Source: Pseudocitrobacter vendiensis (GTDB taxonomy: Bacteria > Pseudomonadota > Gammaproteobacteria > Enterobacterales > Enterobacteriaceae). Taken from it: a DNA stretch of 42,218 nucleotides. The notes beneath the pieces were generated by a model. The model did no database searches. It saw only the letters and a program-made list of their open reading frames with translations, and had not been told where the DNA came from. The stretch's first letter is position 1. The number at the start of each line of letters is the position of its first letter. Shown here piece by piece: positions 1 to 8,700 of this stretch. Location: contig NZ_CALSBS010000034.1 of assembly GCF_943590815.1 (NCBI RefSeq), forward strand, positions 1-42,218, in the 5' to 3' direction. Made by a program: the position numbers and the translations under genes.

Positions 1-1015
1 TGTATGTTCTTACCGTCCCGTCCTCTTCACGAATAGTAATTTCAAAATCCCCTGATGTGGACGTCGCATACAGATCATTTATGACAAACTCGCCCGGAGA
101 GACATAGGTCTGATACAGCAGGTTGCCGTTTTGCCTAACTTCCACGGTAGCATTGGTTATCGCCACGCCGGTAATCTGAGGTGCATAACCTTGCATGCTA
201 TTCGGCAGCATGCTGTCCTGGGAAGCCAGACTCACACCACGAAAGCTGAAGGAGTCATAGATAAGTCCCGGACTGCTGGTTTCACCCATTACCAGTCGAG
301 AGCGAAGCGAACGAATATCTCTTTCAAGCCAACTCTGCAGTGACTTCCACTGATTTATGTTGCCATTACGCTGATAATAACTGTTGTTACGCAGGCGCCA
401 GGGACCATAATTGGCCCCGCTGCGCAGGTTAACGTACTGAGTACTTTCCTCTCTGCCTGTACGGCGGTTCCGGGTTTCAGCACCAGACGCACTGTAGGAG
501 GCAAACAACATCGGCAGGCCATCATCCCACTGCTCAGGTGGAATATAGCCTCGTACCTCGTTGTCTATCGCGGCCTGCGGAATACTGAGATTCAGCACTG
601 CCTTATCAAAATCAAACTGTGCTTCCGCGCCTGGCAGTACATCACTAATCTGTTTAATGACGTCACTGTCTTCCAGAGTTTTAAGCCCCGTAATGGCTGC
701 CACTTTAACGCCCTGTTCACGAAGGAACGTTAAGGTTAATTCTGGGCAGAGAGTATTATCACGCTCCACAAAATTTAAGCTGTGTTTTCCGGCATCCTGC
801 CGGTTCACTCGCACAGTGACGTCATACTGACCAGGCATTTGAATATCGGTGCGTGAGAGAATATTTAAATCTATCTGACTTTTCTGTTCTTCACTCAGGT
901 CCAGGGCATTAACATTAAAATACAGTTCGGCCCCTGCCCCAGTCGCATAAAAAAGTGCGCTGGAAATAGATACTGGTAGTAATCTCAATACAGGAAGTAC
1001 AGCCCAAAATTTCAT
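1..1015 (-). CDS. Fimbrial outer-membrane usher, N-terminal part (cut by window edge)
   Basis: This is the first 338 codons of a FimD/PapC-type usher, the outer-membrane pore through which chaperone-bound pilins are assembled and exported. The reading frame is open from the ATG at 1015 to the window edge. A hydrophobic signal sequence ends near ATGAGA, followed by ELYFNVNALDL, the usher N-terminal chaperone-binding domain. Further on are RGYIPPEQWDDG and LRSGANYGPWRLRN, typical of ushers at the junction with the beta-barrel. The start lies 9 nt after the chaperone stop, so the two genes are probably co-translated. The position next to hipBA matches the F9-like ydeQRST cluster of K-12. The plug, barrel end and C-terminal domains lie outside the window, so I cannot tell whether the gene is intact. 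Confidence 0.9.
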   Translation of the reverse strand, partial: MKFWAVLPVLRLLPVSISSALFYATGAGAELYFNVNALDLSEEQKSQIDLNILSRTDIQMPGQYDVTVRVNRQDAGKHSLNFVERDNTLCPELTLTFLREQGVKVAAITGLKTLEDSDVIKQISDVLPGAEAQFDFDKAVLNLSIPQAAIDNEVRGYIPPEQWDDGLPMLFASYSASGAETRNRRTGREESTQYVNLRSGANYGPWRLRNNSYYQRNGNINQWKSLQSWLERDIRSLRSRLVMGETSSPGLIYDSFSFRGVSLASQDSMLPNSMQGYAPQITGVAITNATVEVRQNGNLLYQTYVSPGEFVINDLYATSTSGDFEITIREEDGTVRTY

Positions 1016-1024
1016 AATTTTCTC

Positions 1025-1726
1025 CTACAAGCGGACCTGGATTTCTTTAGTCATACCACCAAAATCATTGATGGTACGCCAGGACACCGATGATGGGGGA
1101 CCGTCCTGAAAGGGAATTGTCAGATTATCCAGAGGCTGAATAGTGCCAGGACGCTCTATTTTTTTACCGTTAATAACCACGTTAGTCAGAGAAACAACAT
1201 AAGGCGTTGGATTATCGAAACGCACACCGCTCCCGACCCGGGTTACTTTCAGGTTCTCTCCGGCCCGGGAAGCACCAGACGAATTCAGTCCGACCGGGCG
1301 ATAAATCAGCTTGATGATATTTTGGGTGGCAATTGTCATCCGCTGGGGGTTATCCTGTTTTTCTGTGGCAGGAACGGCTCGAACATTCAGCAGAAACTGA
1401 GTTTCTCTGTCGACAGGTAGACTTTGTTCGATATACACCACGCGTATTAAGGTCGTGCTGTTCTTTGCCAATTTTGACACTGGCGGTGTCACCACAAAAG
1501 GAATGTTATTTCTGTTATGATGTTTGTCTGACACCCATGATTGGACCAACTGCGGAGCGCTTTTCCCTCTGTTGTCAAGGGAGATACTAGCTTCCCTTTT
1601 ATTGGCATCATAAATTAGCCTTGTACCACCAAGCGTTAATCCGTCAGCAAAGGCCAAAGTTGAAAAAAAAGTTGAAAAAAATAACGACAAAATGCCGAAT
1701 GAAAAAGAACTAAGTTTGCTCATCAT
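1025..1726 (-). CDS. Periplasmic fimbrial chaperone (PapD/FimC family)
   Basis: A 233-residue periplasmic chaperone that donates its G1 strand to pilin subunits and delivers them to the usher. A signal peptide (LFFSTFFSTLAFA) is followed by TLGGTRLIYDANKREASISL, the A1-B1 strands of the PapD fold. The subunit-binding strand is in LLNVRAVPA, and NIIKLIYRP carries the lysine that anchors the subunit carboxylate. The F1-G1 loop is short, placing it with the FGS chaperones used for rod-like pili. Two in-frame ATGs (1726 and 1723) are equally possible starts; neither has a clear ribosome-binding site. It lies between the major subunit and the usher in one operon. Confidence 0.93.
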   Translation of the reverse strand: MMSKLSSFSFGILSLFFSTFFSTLAFADGLTLGGTRLIYDANKREASISLDNRGKSAPQLVQSWVSDKHHNRNNIPFVVTPPVSKLAKNSTTLIRVVYIEQSLPVDRETQFLLNVRAVPATEKQDNPQRMTIATQNIIKLIYRPVGLNSSGASRAGENLKVTRVGSGVRFDNPTPYVVSLTNVVINGKKIERPGTIQPLDNLTIPFQDGPPSSVSWRTINDFGGMTKEIQVRL

Positions 1727-1758
1727 TTGCGCGTGCTTTTCGTTGTTAGGGATAACAA

Positions 1759-1777
1759 GGGCAGCTCTTTGCCGCCC
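1759..1777 (-). promoter_or_regulatory. Intercistronic stem-loop between fimbrillin and chaperone
   Basis: GGGCGGC and GCTGCCC (minus-strand sense) can pair across a 5-nt loop, with one G-U pair. It sits in the 63-nt gap after the fimbrillin stop and is followed by only a weak T tract. Such hairpins commonly protect the abundant major-subunit transcript or partly terminate transcription; here that role is inferred. Confidence 0.5.
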
Positions 1778-1789
1778 ATGACGTGCTAT

Positions 1790-2332
1790 TTAGCTGTAAT
1801 CGATAATAAAGGTCACACTGGTATCAACCGCACCTTCTTTTGTGGTTGAGTCATAACTCACGAGGTAAGCGTTGAAATTACCAGTGGCGGATGGGATCGT
1901 TTCAGAAACCAGAGTTTCAAATCCAGCATTACTCACAGAGACACCATTGCTATAATAGGTACCGGTGCTGCCAGCATCTTCAATACGAATTCCTACACCC
2001 GACACATCAGTGGTGAATAACTCAGTGAATCCACTGGTTGTCACCGGCGTTCCGTTGAAAGTGATCTGCGGTGCCGTTGAAACTGCGCAGTCAGTAAGTT
2101 CAATACTGAAAGGGATACTGACAGTTGAATCACCCGTGCTGGCCAGTGTGTTGGCACTGACCATACCAAAGTCAACGGTGCCGGAAGTTGATGCATTACC
2201 AGCCACGTTATTCACCGAACATGCAGCTGTGGAAATGGTAGCGGTAAAGTTGATAATACCATTGGAAGCTGATGCAGCGTTTACAAGACCAATAGTCGCT
2301 ACAACAGCAAATGCTAAAGATTTAATTTTCAT
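1790..2332 (-). CDS. Major fimbrial subunit (type 1-like fimbrillin)
   Basis: A 180-residue pilin. The signal peptide runs to about residue 22 (LVNAASAS). The mature N-terminus NGIINFTATISTAACSV is the donor strand followed by the first conserved cysteine; the second is in LTDCAVS, making the usual pilin disulfide. The protein ends VTFIIDYS with the penultimate tyrosine of the beta-zipper motif. It is small, rich in Ser, Thr and Gly and poor in charge, as expected for a rod-forming subunit. GGAAGAG lies about 10 nt upstream of the ATG. It heads the operon that continues into the chaperone and usher. The tip subunits must be beyond the left edge of the window. Confidence 0.93.
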   Translation of the reverse strand: MKIKSLAFAVVATIGLVNAASASNGIINFTATISTAACSVNNVAGNASTSGTVDFGMVSANTLASTGDSTVSIPFSIELTDCAVSTAPQITFNGTPVTTSGFTELFTTDVSGVGIRIEDAGSTGTYYSNGVSVSNAGFETLVSETIPSATGNFNAYLVSYDSTTKEGAVDTSVTFIIDYS

Positions 2333-2722
2333 CGAATATACTCTTCCGTTTGTTAAATACCTTGTTTAATCAGGTGCGTGCGTAAACACCACCTGTTAAT
2401 ACATTTTTTTGATTAAAATGCATTAACAACTTGTGTTTAGCCCGATGTAAAAAGAAATAAATATTTTCTTCGAAAGATAACGCACCTATCATCCCTAATC
2501 TTCAATGATCGTGATTGCGTTTTTTGTGAATAAATAAATCTTAGTCACTATTCTTCATTTTTGGTATGCATCCTGTTCACTCACGCCACTATATAAGCAA
2601 ATAAAGATACCTCAGACTACAGAAAATATGGCAAAGCACCATTGCACCGAGTGAAAGGCGCTTATAGCTCAGGTTGCAACATCAAAGAAAAAGCAATTTA
2701 CAGACCAATAATCAAGTAATAA
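2333..2722. promoter_or_regulatory. Fimbrial promoter region with stacked inverted repeats
   Basis: 390 nt without a gene, AT-rich, upstream of the fimbrillin. At 2394-2407 and 2415-2428 there is a 14-nt inverted repeat (13 of 14 matching, 7-nt spacer; arms TGTTAATACATTTT and AAAATGCATTAACA). Immediately on its left is CAGGTG (2371-2376) with CACCTG (2390-2395). These lie 39-96 nt upstream of the fimbrillin start, where an operator or 5'-UTR hairpin would be. I see no recombinase gene and no second distant repeat copy, so an invertible switch is not supported. The rest (2430-2722) shows nothing I can assign. Confidence 0.5.
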
Positions 2723-3157
2723 TCACTGGCTATAGTTAGAGCGTTCAATTAATGTCCCTTTCGGTATATAGTCTCCCATTAGTTCATTCGGAAATTCTCT
2801 TACATAGATATATTTAATATTGTCCTTATTAACTAAGTATCCTGTATTTTCAATACGGAGAAATAACTCTGAAATACCCTCTTTCAGGCCCATTTTCTTT
2901 CCCATATTGTTCATAACTTGCCACAAGCGAGGTTTGGACGCTCTAAGGCCGTGTATTTCCCAAACATTACGCATAATATCGTCATCATGGACGGGCTCAA
3001 TTGATGCATTTTCAATTAAATATATAAGCAACCGAAACATTGTTGGTCTGAATTGCACAGGGCTTGATTTATTCGCTTCAAGTGGAATCAAAATAGATCT
3101 ATCTATCAAGATTAAAAACTCAGAGCCAAGCATATAACCTAATAAATTCTCCTTCAT
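2723..3157 (-). CDS. Winged-helix (CadC/OmpR-type DNA-binding) regulator, probably fimbrial
   Basis: 144 residues. The N-terminal half (IDRSILIPLEANKSSPV, then RPTMFRLLIYLIENA) resembles the beta-sheet and first helix of Trans_reg_C winged-helix domains. IMRNVWEIHG and SKPRLWQVMNNMGKKMGL fit the positioning and recognition helices, and LRIENTGYLV is the wing hairpin. There is no receiver, transmembrane or sensor domain, so it is a stand-alone DNA-binding domain like those found beside many enterobacterial fimbrial operons. AGGAACCAGAG precedes the ATG. It is transcribed toward the fimbrillin, 391 nt away, and may control that promoter. That target is an inference from position. Confidence 0.7.
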   Translation of the reverse strand: MKENLLGYMLGSEFLILIDRSILIPLEANKSSPVQFRPTMFRLLIYLIENASIEPVHDDDIMRNVWEIHGLRASKPRLWQVMNNMGKKMGLKEGISELFLRIENTGYLVNKDNIKYIYVREFPNELMGDYIPKGTLIERSNYSQ

Positions 3158-3609
3158 CTCTGGTTCCTGTTCTCGTGTAATTCCTGCACTCCATAATATT
3201 CATTATGAATAGTTAACACTCTTCATTATCCCTGGATAGAGAATGAAGAAACCAAGATTGTTCTGATAGCATCATGTTACAATCTTATGGAGGCTAGTAT
3301 CAAACATTTAAGAAACCTAGTAAGATACCTCGGGCAACTTACTGTTAAATTAGAGCAAAAATCTAGATTATTTTGAATAATCGATATTTTCAACCAATTT
3401 AACTGTTAAATCAGTCATGTCAGCCAGGGGGGTTAACCATAAAACAATACTTATCGGAGATTAAAGTTTTCTAATTTTTTGTCAGAAAGTGTATTGTGTA
3501 TTTACGCCATTACTAACACTGTTTTTAATTATGATAGTCAGATCCCGCTGTATCCCGGTCATGATTGGTCTGGTCGTTGATTCCCCACCAAACCCCCATA
3601 TTCCATTTA
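3158..3609. other. AT-rich intergenic region between hipA and the regulator
   Basis: 452 nt with no supportable gene. It is strongly AT-rich with A and T tracts (for example 3330-3480), which suits H-NS binding and a regulator promoter on the minus strand. CGGTTTAACCG, inside the last codons of hipA (about 3623-3633), can form a small hairpin, but it lacks a T run. I see no clear terminator for hipA. Confidence 0.4.
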
Positions 3610-4926
3610 TTACTCTGTTACTCGGTTTAACCGACCATGCAGCCTGAGAACATTCATCCTGATTGCCATTGCGACGTTCTCCGGAAAATCAGTCGGTAAT
3701 GCAGCCGTTACGCTATCCAGTGCTGCGGGTATCTGCTCTGCAAACTCACTCAGGATTTCACGCATCTGTACTTCCGGGAATTTCAGCGCTTTTGCTGTCG
3801 CCAAAAAATGTCGCGGATGAATTTTATCGATTGCCGTTTTTCTGCCTTTGGATGCGTTAAGCCCCATTGCCAGTTTCAAATCGCTGATATGTATTCCTGT
3901 ACCGCCAAGAACCGGAAATGCCGACATGATGTCGTAAAATGGCGTTAGCCGATAACTGCCGCCAGCCTGAATAAAAATGGAGAAGTTTTTTGCATGTCCG
4001 TCCGTTGCGCCAATCAACCACTGGAACACCTGAAACTTCATAAAATCATAGCGATCTTTTAGCGCCTCGCTGGACCCCATCAAAAAAGCCATAATTTCTG
4101 CGATACCTGGGCCTCCATCAGATTCATACTTGACTGATGACGGTAAACCGAATGTCTGGCACATATCCTCCTGCGGCAAACGGAGTAAAACTGAACGTGC
4201 AGCATTCCAGCGTCTGTCAAAGCGCTCGACTGCCAACGCGCGCACCCTTCCCGCTTTGATGATTTCTGCGCGGGGAATATTCAACCCGACTTGTTTCGCC
4301 AGGAGTAAACAAAAATATTCATTATCAACACTTTGGCTAAGATCGAGCGTCGCATTAGGCTGTCTTATTTCGCCAATCGGCAATTTAATAATGTGCGTCG
4401 TCGGCGTTACTCCCTTCGGAATGCACCAGTCAGCGTCCATTCGCAGCAGCGCGGTTTTTTCCTGCGCGCCGGCAACGGAGATGCGAAAATCATTTTCTTC
4501 GTTAATCATGCCTAACGGAATATCTGCTTTATAAGCCGACAATACCTCTTCAAGCTTTGCCTCGCTTAATTTCTCCCATGTCATCACCGGATTTGTCACC
4601 GCTTCATCTTCCGGTAATAACGTCACTGCGCCTACGCTATCTCGACCGACTTCTGACAATAAATCAAAGGGTTGCTTTGATTTTGCGCGATAACGTTTAA
4701 CAATCCTGTCGCGCACGATCGGACTATCAGGTAGCAAGTTATCGAAAAAATTGAATACCGCATCCGAAGTGATATTCCCCACCTGCAACGGCAACGAAAG
4801 TGACAATGGTCTGGCATAACGATTGGCTAACCATTCCGGTGCATACTTAAACGTATGCGCACCGTTGGCCAATTTCGTCAATTCACCGACCCGCTGATTG
4901 TTCATCCACGTTACGAGTTTAGGCAT
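3610..4926 (-). CDS. hipA: HipA, serine/threonine kinase toxin of the HipBA persistence module
   Basis: A 438-residue kinase that phosphorylates glutamyl-tRNA synthetase in E. coli, halting translation and producing persister cells; it also binds HipB to repress the operon. The sequence aligns with K-12 HipA without gaps over most of its length. Ser150, the autophosphorylation site, is present in DFRISVAGAQEKT. The catalytic loop ATDGHAKNFS carries Asp309 and FYDIMSAF carries the Mg-binding Asp332. The ATG at 4926 shares its A with the hipB stop (TAATG), matching the K-12 arrangement; a GTG two codons upstream is possible but less likely. The C-terminus differs from K-12 in the last few residues. 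All key residues are intact, so it should be active. Confidence 0.96.
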   Translation of the reverse strand: MPKLVTWMNNQRVGELTKLANGAHTFKYAPEWLANRYARPLSLSLPLQVGNITSDAVFNFFDNLLPDSPIVRDRIVKRYRAKSKQPFDLLSEVGRDSVGAVTLLPEDEAVTNPVMTWEKLSEAKLEEVLSAYKADIPLGMINEENDFRISVAGAQEKTALLRMDADWCIPKGVTPTTHIIKLPIGEIRQPNATLDLSQSVDNEYFCLLLAKQVGLNIPRAEIIKAGRVRALAVERFDRRWNAARSVLLRLPQEDMCQTFGLPSSVKYESDGGPGIAEIMAFLMGSSEALKDRYDFMKFQVFQWLIGATDGHAKNFSIFIQAGGSYRLTPFYDIMSAFPVLGGTGIHISDLKLAMGLNASKGRKTAIDKIHPRHFLATAKALKFPEVQMREILSEFAEQIPAALDSVTAALPTDFPENVAMAIRMNVLRLHGRLNRVTE

Positions 4927-5192
4927 TACCACTCCAGATCGTGTTGGTCAGTATATTCAGGCGCAGCGTCTTTTGTTTCGCATAGCGTCATCGAGAGCTC
5001 AAGTGACTGTAAGATCTTAAAAAAGGTTGTGAGCGTCGTGTTGTCAGGGTTGTTTTCGAAATTGGAAATGGTTGCCTGTTTTATGCCGATTTTTTTCGCC
5101 AGTTCACTCTGCGTCCAGCCATTTTGCTGACGAACCAGTTTCATCGCATTCGCTAATTGCGTTGGGCTATAGATCATCGGGAAGCTCATCAT
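4926..5192 (-). CDS. hipB: HipB, antitoxin and operon repressor
   Basis: An 88-residue Cro/C1-type helix-turn-helix protein, nearly identical to K-12 HipB through residue 70. It dimerises, binds TATCC-N8-GGATA operators and neutralises HipA. The HTH is in WTQSELAKKIGIKQATISNF. The C-terminal tail (after CETKD) diverges but keeps the final LEW, with the Trp used in HipA contact. It is transcribed first, with hipA translationally coupled through TAATG, so antitoxin is made before toxin. Four operators lie 22-135 nt upstream of its start. Confidence 0.97.
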   Translation of the reverse strand: MMSFPMIYSPTQLANAMKLVRQQNGWTQSELAKKIGIKQATISNFENNPDNTTLTTFFKILQSLELSMTLCETKDAAPEYTDQHDLEW

Positions 5193-5213
5193 GTCATTCG
5201 TCCACAGAAAATT

Positions 5214-5327
5214 TATCCTCGCAAAGGGATATCTGCTCTTTTATCCCTTTGCGAGGATAAAGTCAATCTGTAAACTCGTTTTATCCGCTATACGGGATAA
5301 TTGCAGTGATATCCGCTATCGCGGATA
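5214..5327. promoter_or_regulatory. Four HipB operators
   Basis: Four perfect TATCC-N8-GGATA palindromes occur at 5214-5231, 5242-5259, 5282-5299 and 5310-5327. Start-to-start spacings are 28, 40 and 28 nt, so they form two pairs. The consensus and the four-site layout match the known K-12 hip control region. The two promoter-proximal sites are also exact inverted copies of each other over 20 nt (5212-5231 against 5242-5261), so this RNA or DNA could form a long hairpin. Autoregulation of hipBA is therefore very likely. Confidence 0.95.
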
Positions 5328-5342
5328 GAAGGGATGAATTGA

Positions 5343-5366
5343 AAAACGGCGCTGATGCGCCGTTTG
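5343..5366 (-). terminator. Rho-independent terminator of the Pmp3-type gene
   Basis: AAACGGCGC (5344-5352) and GCGCCGTTT (5357-5365) form a 9-bp stem with a TGAT loop. In minus-strand sense it is followed by a run of T. It lies just after the stop of the small membrane-protein gene and before the hip operators. Confidence 0.85.
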
Positions 5367-5369
5367 AGG

Positions 5370-5528
5370 TTAATCTTTAGTTTGAACCCAAAATGCGTGA
5401 ATTAACCCCGGAATATACCCAAGAAGTGTGAGGATAATATTTAATATAAATGCCCAACCGAAGCCTTTACCAATTAATACACCCAACGGCGGCAAAATGA
5501 TCGTAATAACGACTCTCCAGAATCCCAT
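5370..5528 (-). CDS. Pmp3/YqaE-family small membrane protein
   Basis: A 52-residue protein beginning MGFWRVVITIILPPLGVLIG and ending IHAFWVQTKD. It has two transmembrane segments with the ILPPLGV and LGYIPGLIHAFW motifs of the UPF0057/Pmp3 family. It is very close to E. coli YqaE, which sits elsewhere on that chromosome, so this is either a relocated copy or a paralogue. Family members are stress-induced inner-membrane proteins whose loss in yeast alters membrane potential and salt tolerance; the bacterial role is not settled. It is too short for usual ORF cut-offs. A GGGAGTTAAT ribosome-binding site precedes the ATG and a good terminator follows, so it appears monocistronic. Confidence 0.92.
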   Translation of the reverse strand: MGFWRVVITIILPPLGVLIGKGFGWAFILNIILTLLGYIPGLIHAFWVQTKD

Positions 5529-5691
5529 ATTAACTCCCTATTATCATCTTCATAGCACAAGAACAAGCATAGCTAATTCTGCCGGGAATGCACTCTAAAT
5601 CATCCAGTTACGCTGCGATGAGGAAGCAATTCAGAGTTTTCTATATTCGGCGTATAAAACACAATACAAGGAAATGCTTAACAATATATTA

Positions 5692-5721
5692 AAGCCGCAT
5701 GCCAATAACGGCATGCGGCTT
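5692..5721 (-). terminator. Terminator of the autotransporter gene
   Basis: GCCGCATGCC (5694-5703) pairs perfectly with GGCATGCGGC (5710-5719) across a 6-nt loop. On the minus strand TTTAATATATT follows. It begins 9 nt after the autotransporter stop. Confidence 0.85.
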
Positions 5722-5729
5722 GATACATT

Positions 5730-8700
5730 TTACCAGCTATATTTCACACCCAACATTCCCTGAGTATCGCTATAGCCTTTATCACTTAATTGCACACCGA
5801 CATTCCCCCACAGACTGAGGTTATTATTCATCTTCGCTTCGACCCCGGTACGCACTTCCCCCAGATTACGCGCACCATCGCGGCTTACCGTCTGGCCATC
5901 CATCTTCACGGCGTAGACTTTGCTGTTATAGATCCAGTTCGCTTCGATGTAAGGCTGGAACTCGCGCTGTTTCCCATTATCACGCTGGTGATGGCTGTTC
6001 AGGTAGGTTTTCACCCCAAGCCGCGTTTGCACGTTTCCGTCGCCTTCCGTTTCAATGCGCGTTCCGTCTTTCCGGGTATGGTCAGAATCTTTCACACCCA
6101 TCCAGGTGATTTGTGCCTGAGGTTGAATGTACCAGGTGTTAAGCGTCCCTTCGCTGCCGCTAAATGTTCCCGCTTCAAAGGTATATCCGCCCTCAATAGA
6201 CGCAGTCACGCCGCGAGAGTGATAGTCATCATCTGAACGGTTATCGGAACTGACGCTGTTATCAAACCAGTTATACAGTGCCCAACTGTCGACATAAGCC
6301 CCGGTCTTATCCGCAGCGTTCTGATACCAGGTCGCGTACAGTCCTGCGCTGTAACCGCTGATGCGCCCATCTGATTTATAACCCACACGGTTACTCTGCG
6401 TATTACTGTGCTGATTGGCATAGCCTGCCATGATCCCGAGATGCCAGCGATCCTGCGCGTTGCTACTCCACTGCGCCAAATCGCCGCCTAACTGCAATAC
6501 ATAGCGGTTGGCCTGCGTTTTTAACTGACCGTCTCCGGCACTGGAACGTTCATGCCCCCCGACATGTCGCATCCACATACTGGTTGCCGAATCCTGAACT
6601 CGCAGGGACTCTGTGTATTGCGGCTCCCCAAGGCGATCGTGTAATCGATGGCTAAACAGCGTATTGGCTGCGGCTATGTTGCTGATATAGCTCCCGGCTT
6701 CCGGACGAACCACTGATGGGCCTTCCGGATCCACAACAGGTGGATTATCAATGGGGTCAGGAGTATCCGGCGGCGTTACGCCGTCCCATTTACTGGTGAG
6801 ATACCAGTTTTTCGCGTCATTACCCTTCCCTTTAGCCAGCGTATAAACATAAGCTCCAGCTTCGACAGTTCCGGTGGTCAGCGCGAAGTTACCCGCGGAA
6901 TTGCCGCCTACTTCAACGAGCTCAATACCATTAACCGTTTGTGCACCAACGCCGCCAATGTTATCAACTCTAACGCGAGTATTGCCCTGAGTATCACCTT
7001 TCACACTCATTTTGTCCGTGGGCGAATTATCGCCGCCCAGCGTCGTGTTGAACGTCATCAGGCCATTGTTGCCGGTATAGTTGCCGTTAACGGTCAGTAC
7101 ATTGCCCGGTTTTCCTCCTTCACTGTTCATTTGAACCGTGCCGCCATTCTCCAGGTTGCCGCCGATAGTGGTTTTGGCGACACGCAGTGTCCCTCCAGGC
7201 ATCACGTTTACATCCCTTGCGGTGCTGACATTTCCCGACATAACACCGCTGTTATGGATATTAATGTGCTGACTTGCCATATCAATGATAGAGCCAGAAC
7301 CGAAAGCAATTTCACCGCCCACGATATCCGTCGTCCCCTGATACGCTGCAGAATCGTTGTTGAGGGTTAAAATCCCGGTGCCCAGTTTTGTCACATCACC
7401 GCTGCCGGTGATGCTGTGCGTCATTGCCCAGCCACGTTCGGTGGCGATAGTGAGCAGCCCATTATTGATAACAGAAGCATCGCCCAGGTTCTTCTGTTCG
7501 TTGACGCTGAGCGCGCTGTCAGCATCGATGTTGAATTGCCCCGTAAAGCGGCTATTATCGCCATCCAGTTCAACATCCGTTCCGGCGGTCGCGCTCACGA
7601 CGCCCTTGCCGCTAAAGCTGTTACGCAGTTCGCCAATGACACTTTTCAGCGTCAACAGCCCGTCATTGGCAATATTTCCACTGCCTAAACCCTGCGCATT
7701 ATCGAGGCTGACTTCCGCATTTGGGCTAATGCTGGTTAACGCATTGTAGCGTGCGTTTAGCCCCTCGATAGCCAACGTTCCTCCAGTAACATTCAGGTTT
7801 CCGCCACCTGTCAGTTCACCCTGACTCATCCCGCCGTTATTCACCGTCAGTGACCCGTCTTTGAACAACACGGTTGAGCCCATCTGCCCGGTGAATGTTC
7901 CCACTGTCTGCGACGATCCGTTAAGATCAACGATGGCCGCATTACTGATGTTCAGTTCCCGGGTTTTGCCCAGCGCACCATCTGCATCGGTACGTAGTGT
8001 CCCCATCTGAACGAATGTGGCACCCTGATAGTCGTTCTGACCGTTGGAAAGCGAAACTTGTCGAACCGTATTGATCGCCAAATCCCCTTCACCACCGATT
8101 TTTGCCGACATATCAGCCGTCGAACCATAGGCGCCGCCGTGTTCGGCTAACGTTAGCGTCTGCCCACCATAGATATTCAGCGCTTTCAGGCCATAGTTCA
8201 CGTACAAACCATCACCAGGTGCGGTTGTGAGGCGGAAACCATATTCGCCATCGGCAACCACCGTACCGTTTTGCGCAATGTGTAACGTTTTGTCCGCCGC
8301 CACCTCATCGCCCTGCAAATCACGTAACGTTAATGAGCCACCTGATCCAATTACCGCTTGCGCCCTGACCAGTTGAACGCCGACATGGCTATCATCCTGT
8401 TCCAGTAAATTGAGCGTAGTCAGCGGGTTATTCGCCATTGGATCATTCCATGGTTCAGGCACGTCGATAAGCACGTCGCCCGTCCCGTTTACCTGATAGT
8501 TACGGGCCTTCCAGGTATAGTCACCCGCGCCGACAACCAGCGTATCGACACTGATATAGCCCTCCGCAAGCGTCGCAGCAGGAATATCCGTATCGAAAAT
8601 GAGCGTACCGCCGTTCATTGCCAGCCCACCAACAGATTGCTCTCCCGCTTTTACCGATGTGGTATTTTCACTGTCAGACTGTAACATCGCGTGGGTAAGC

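Noticed and set aside
2371..2428. Invertible fim-switch type element
   Set aside because: The arms are only 7-13 nt apart and no FimB/FimE-type recombinase gene is present; a phase-inverting segment needs distant arms.
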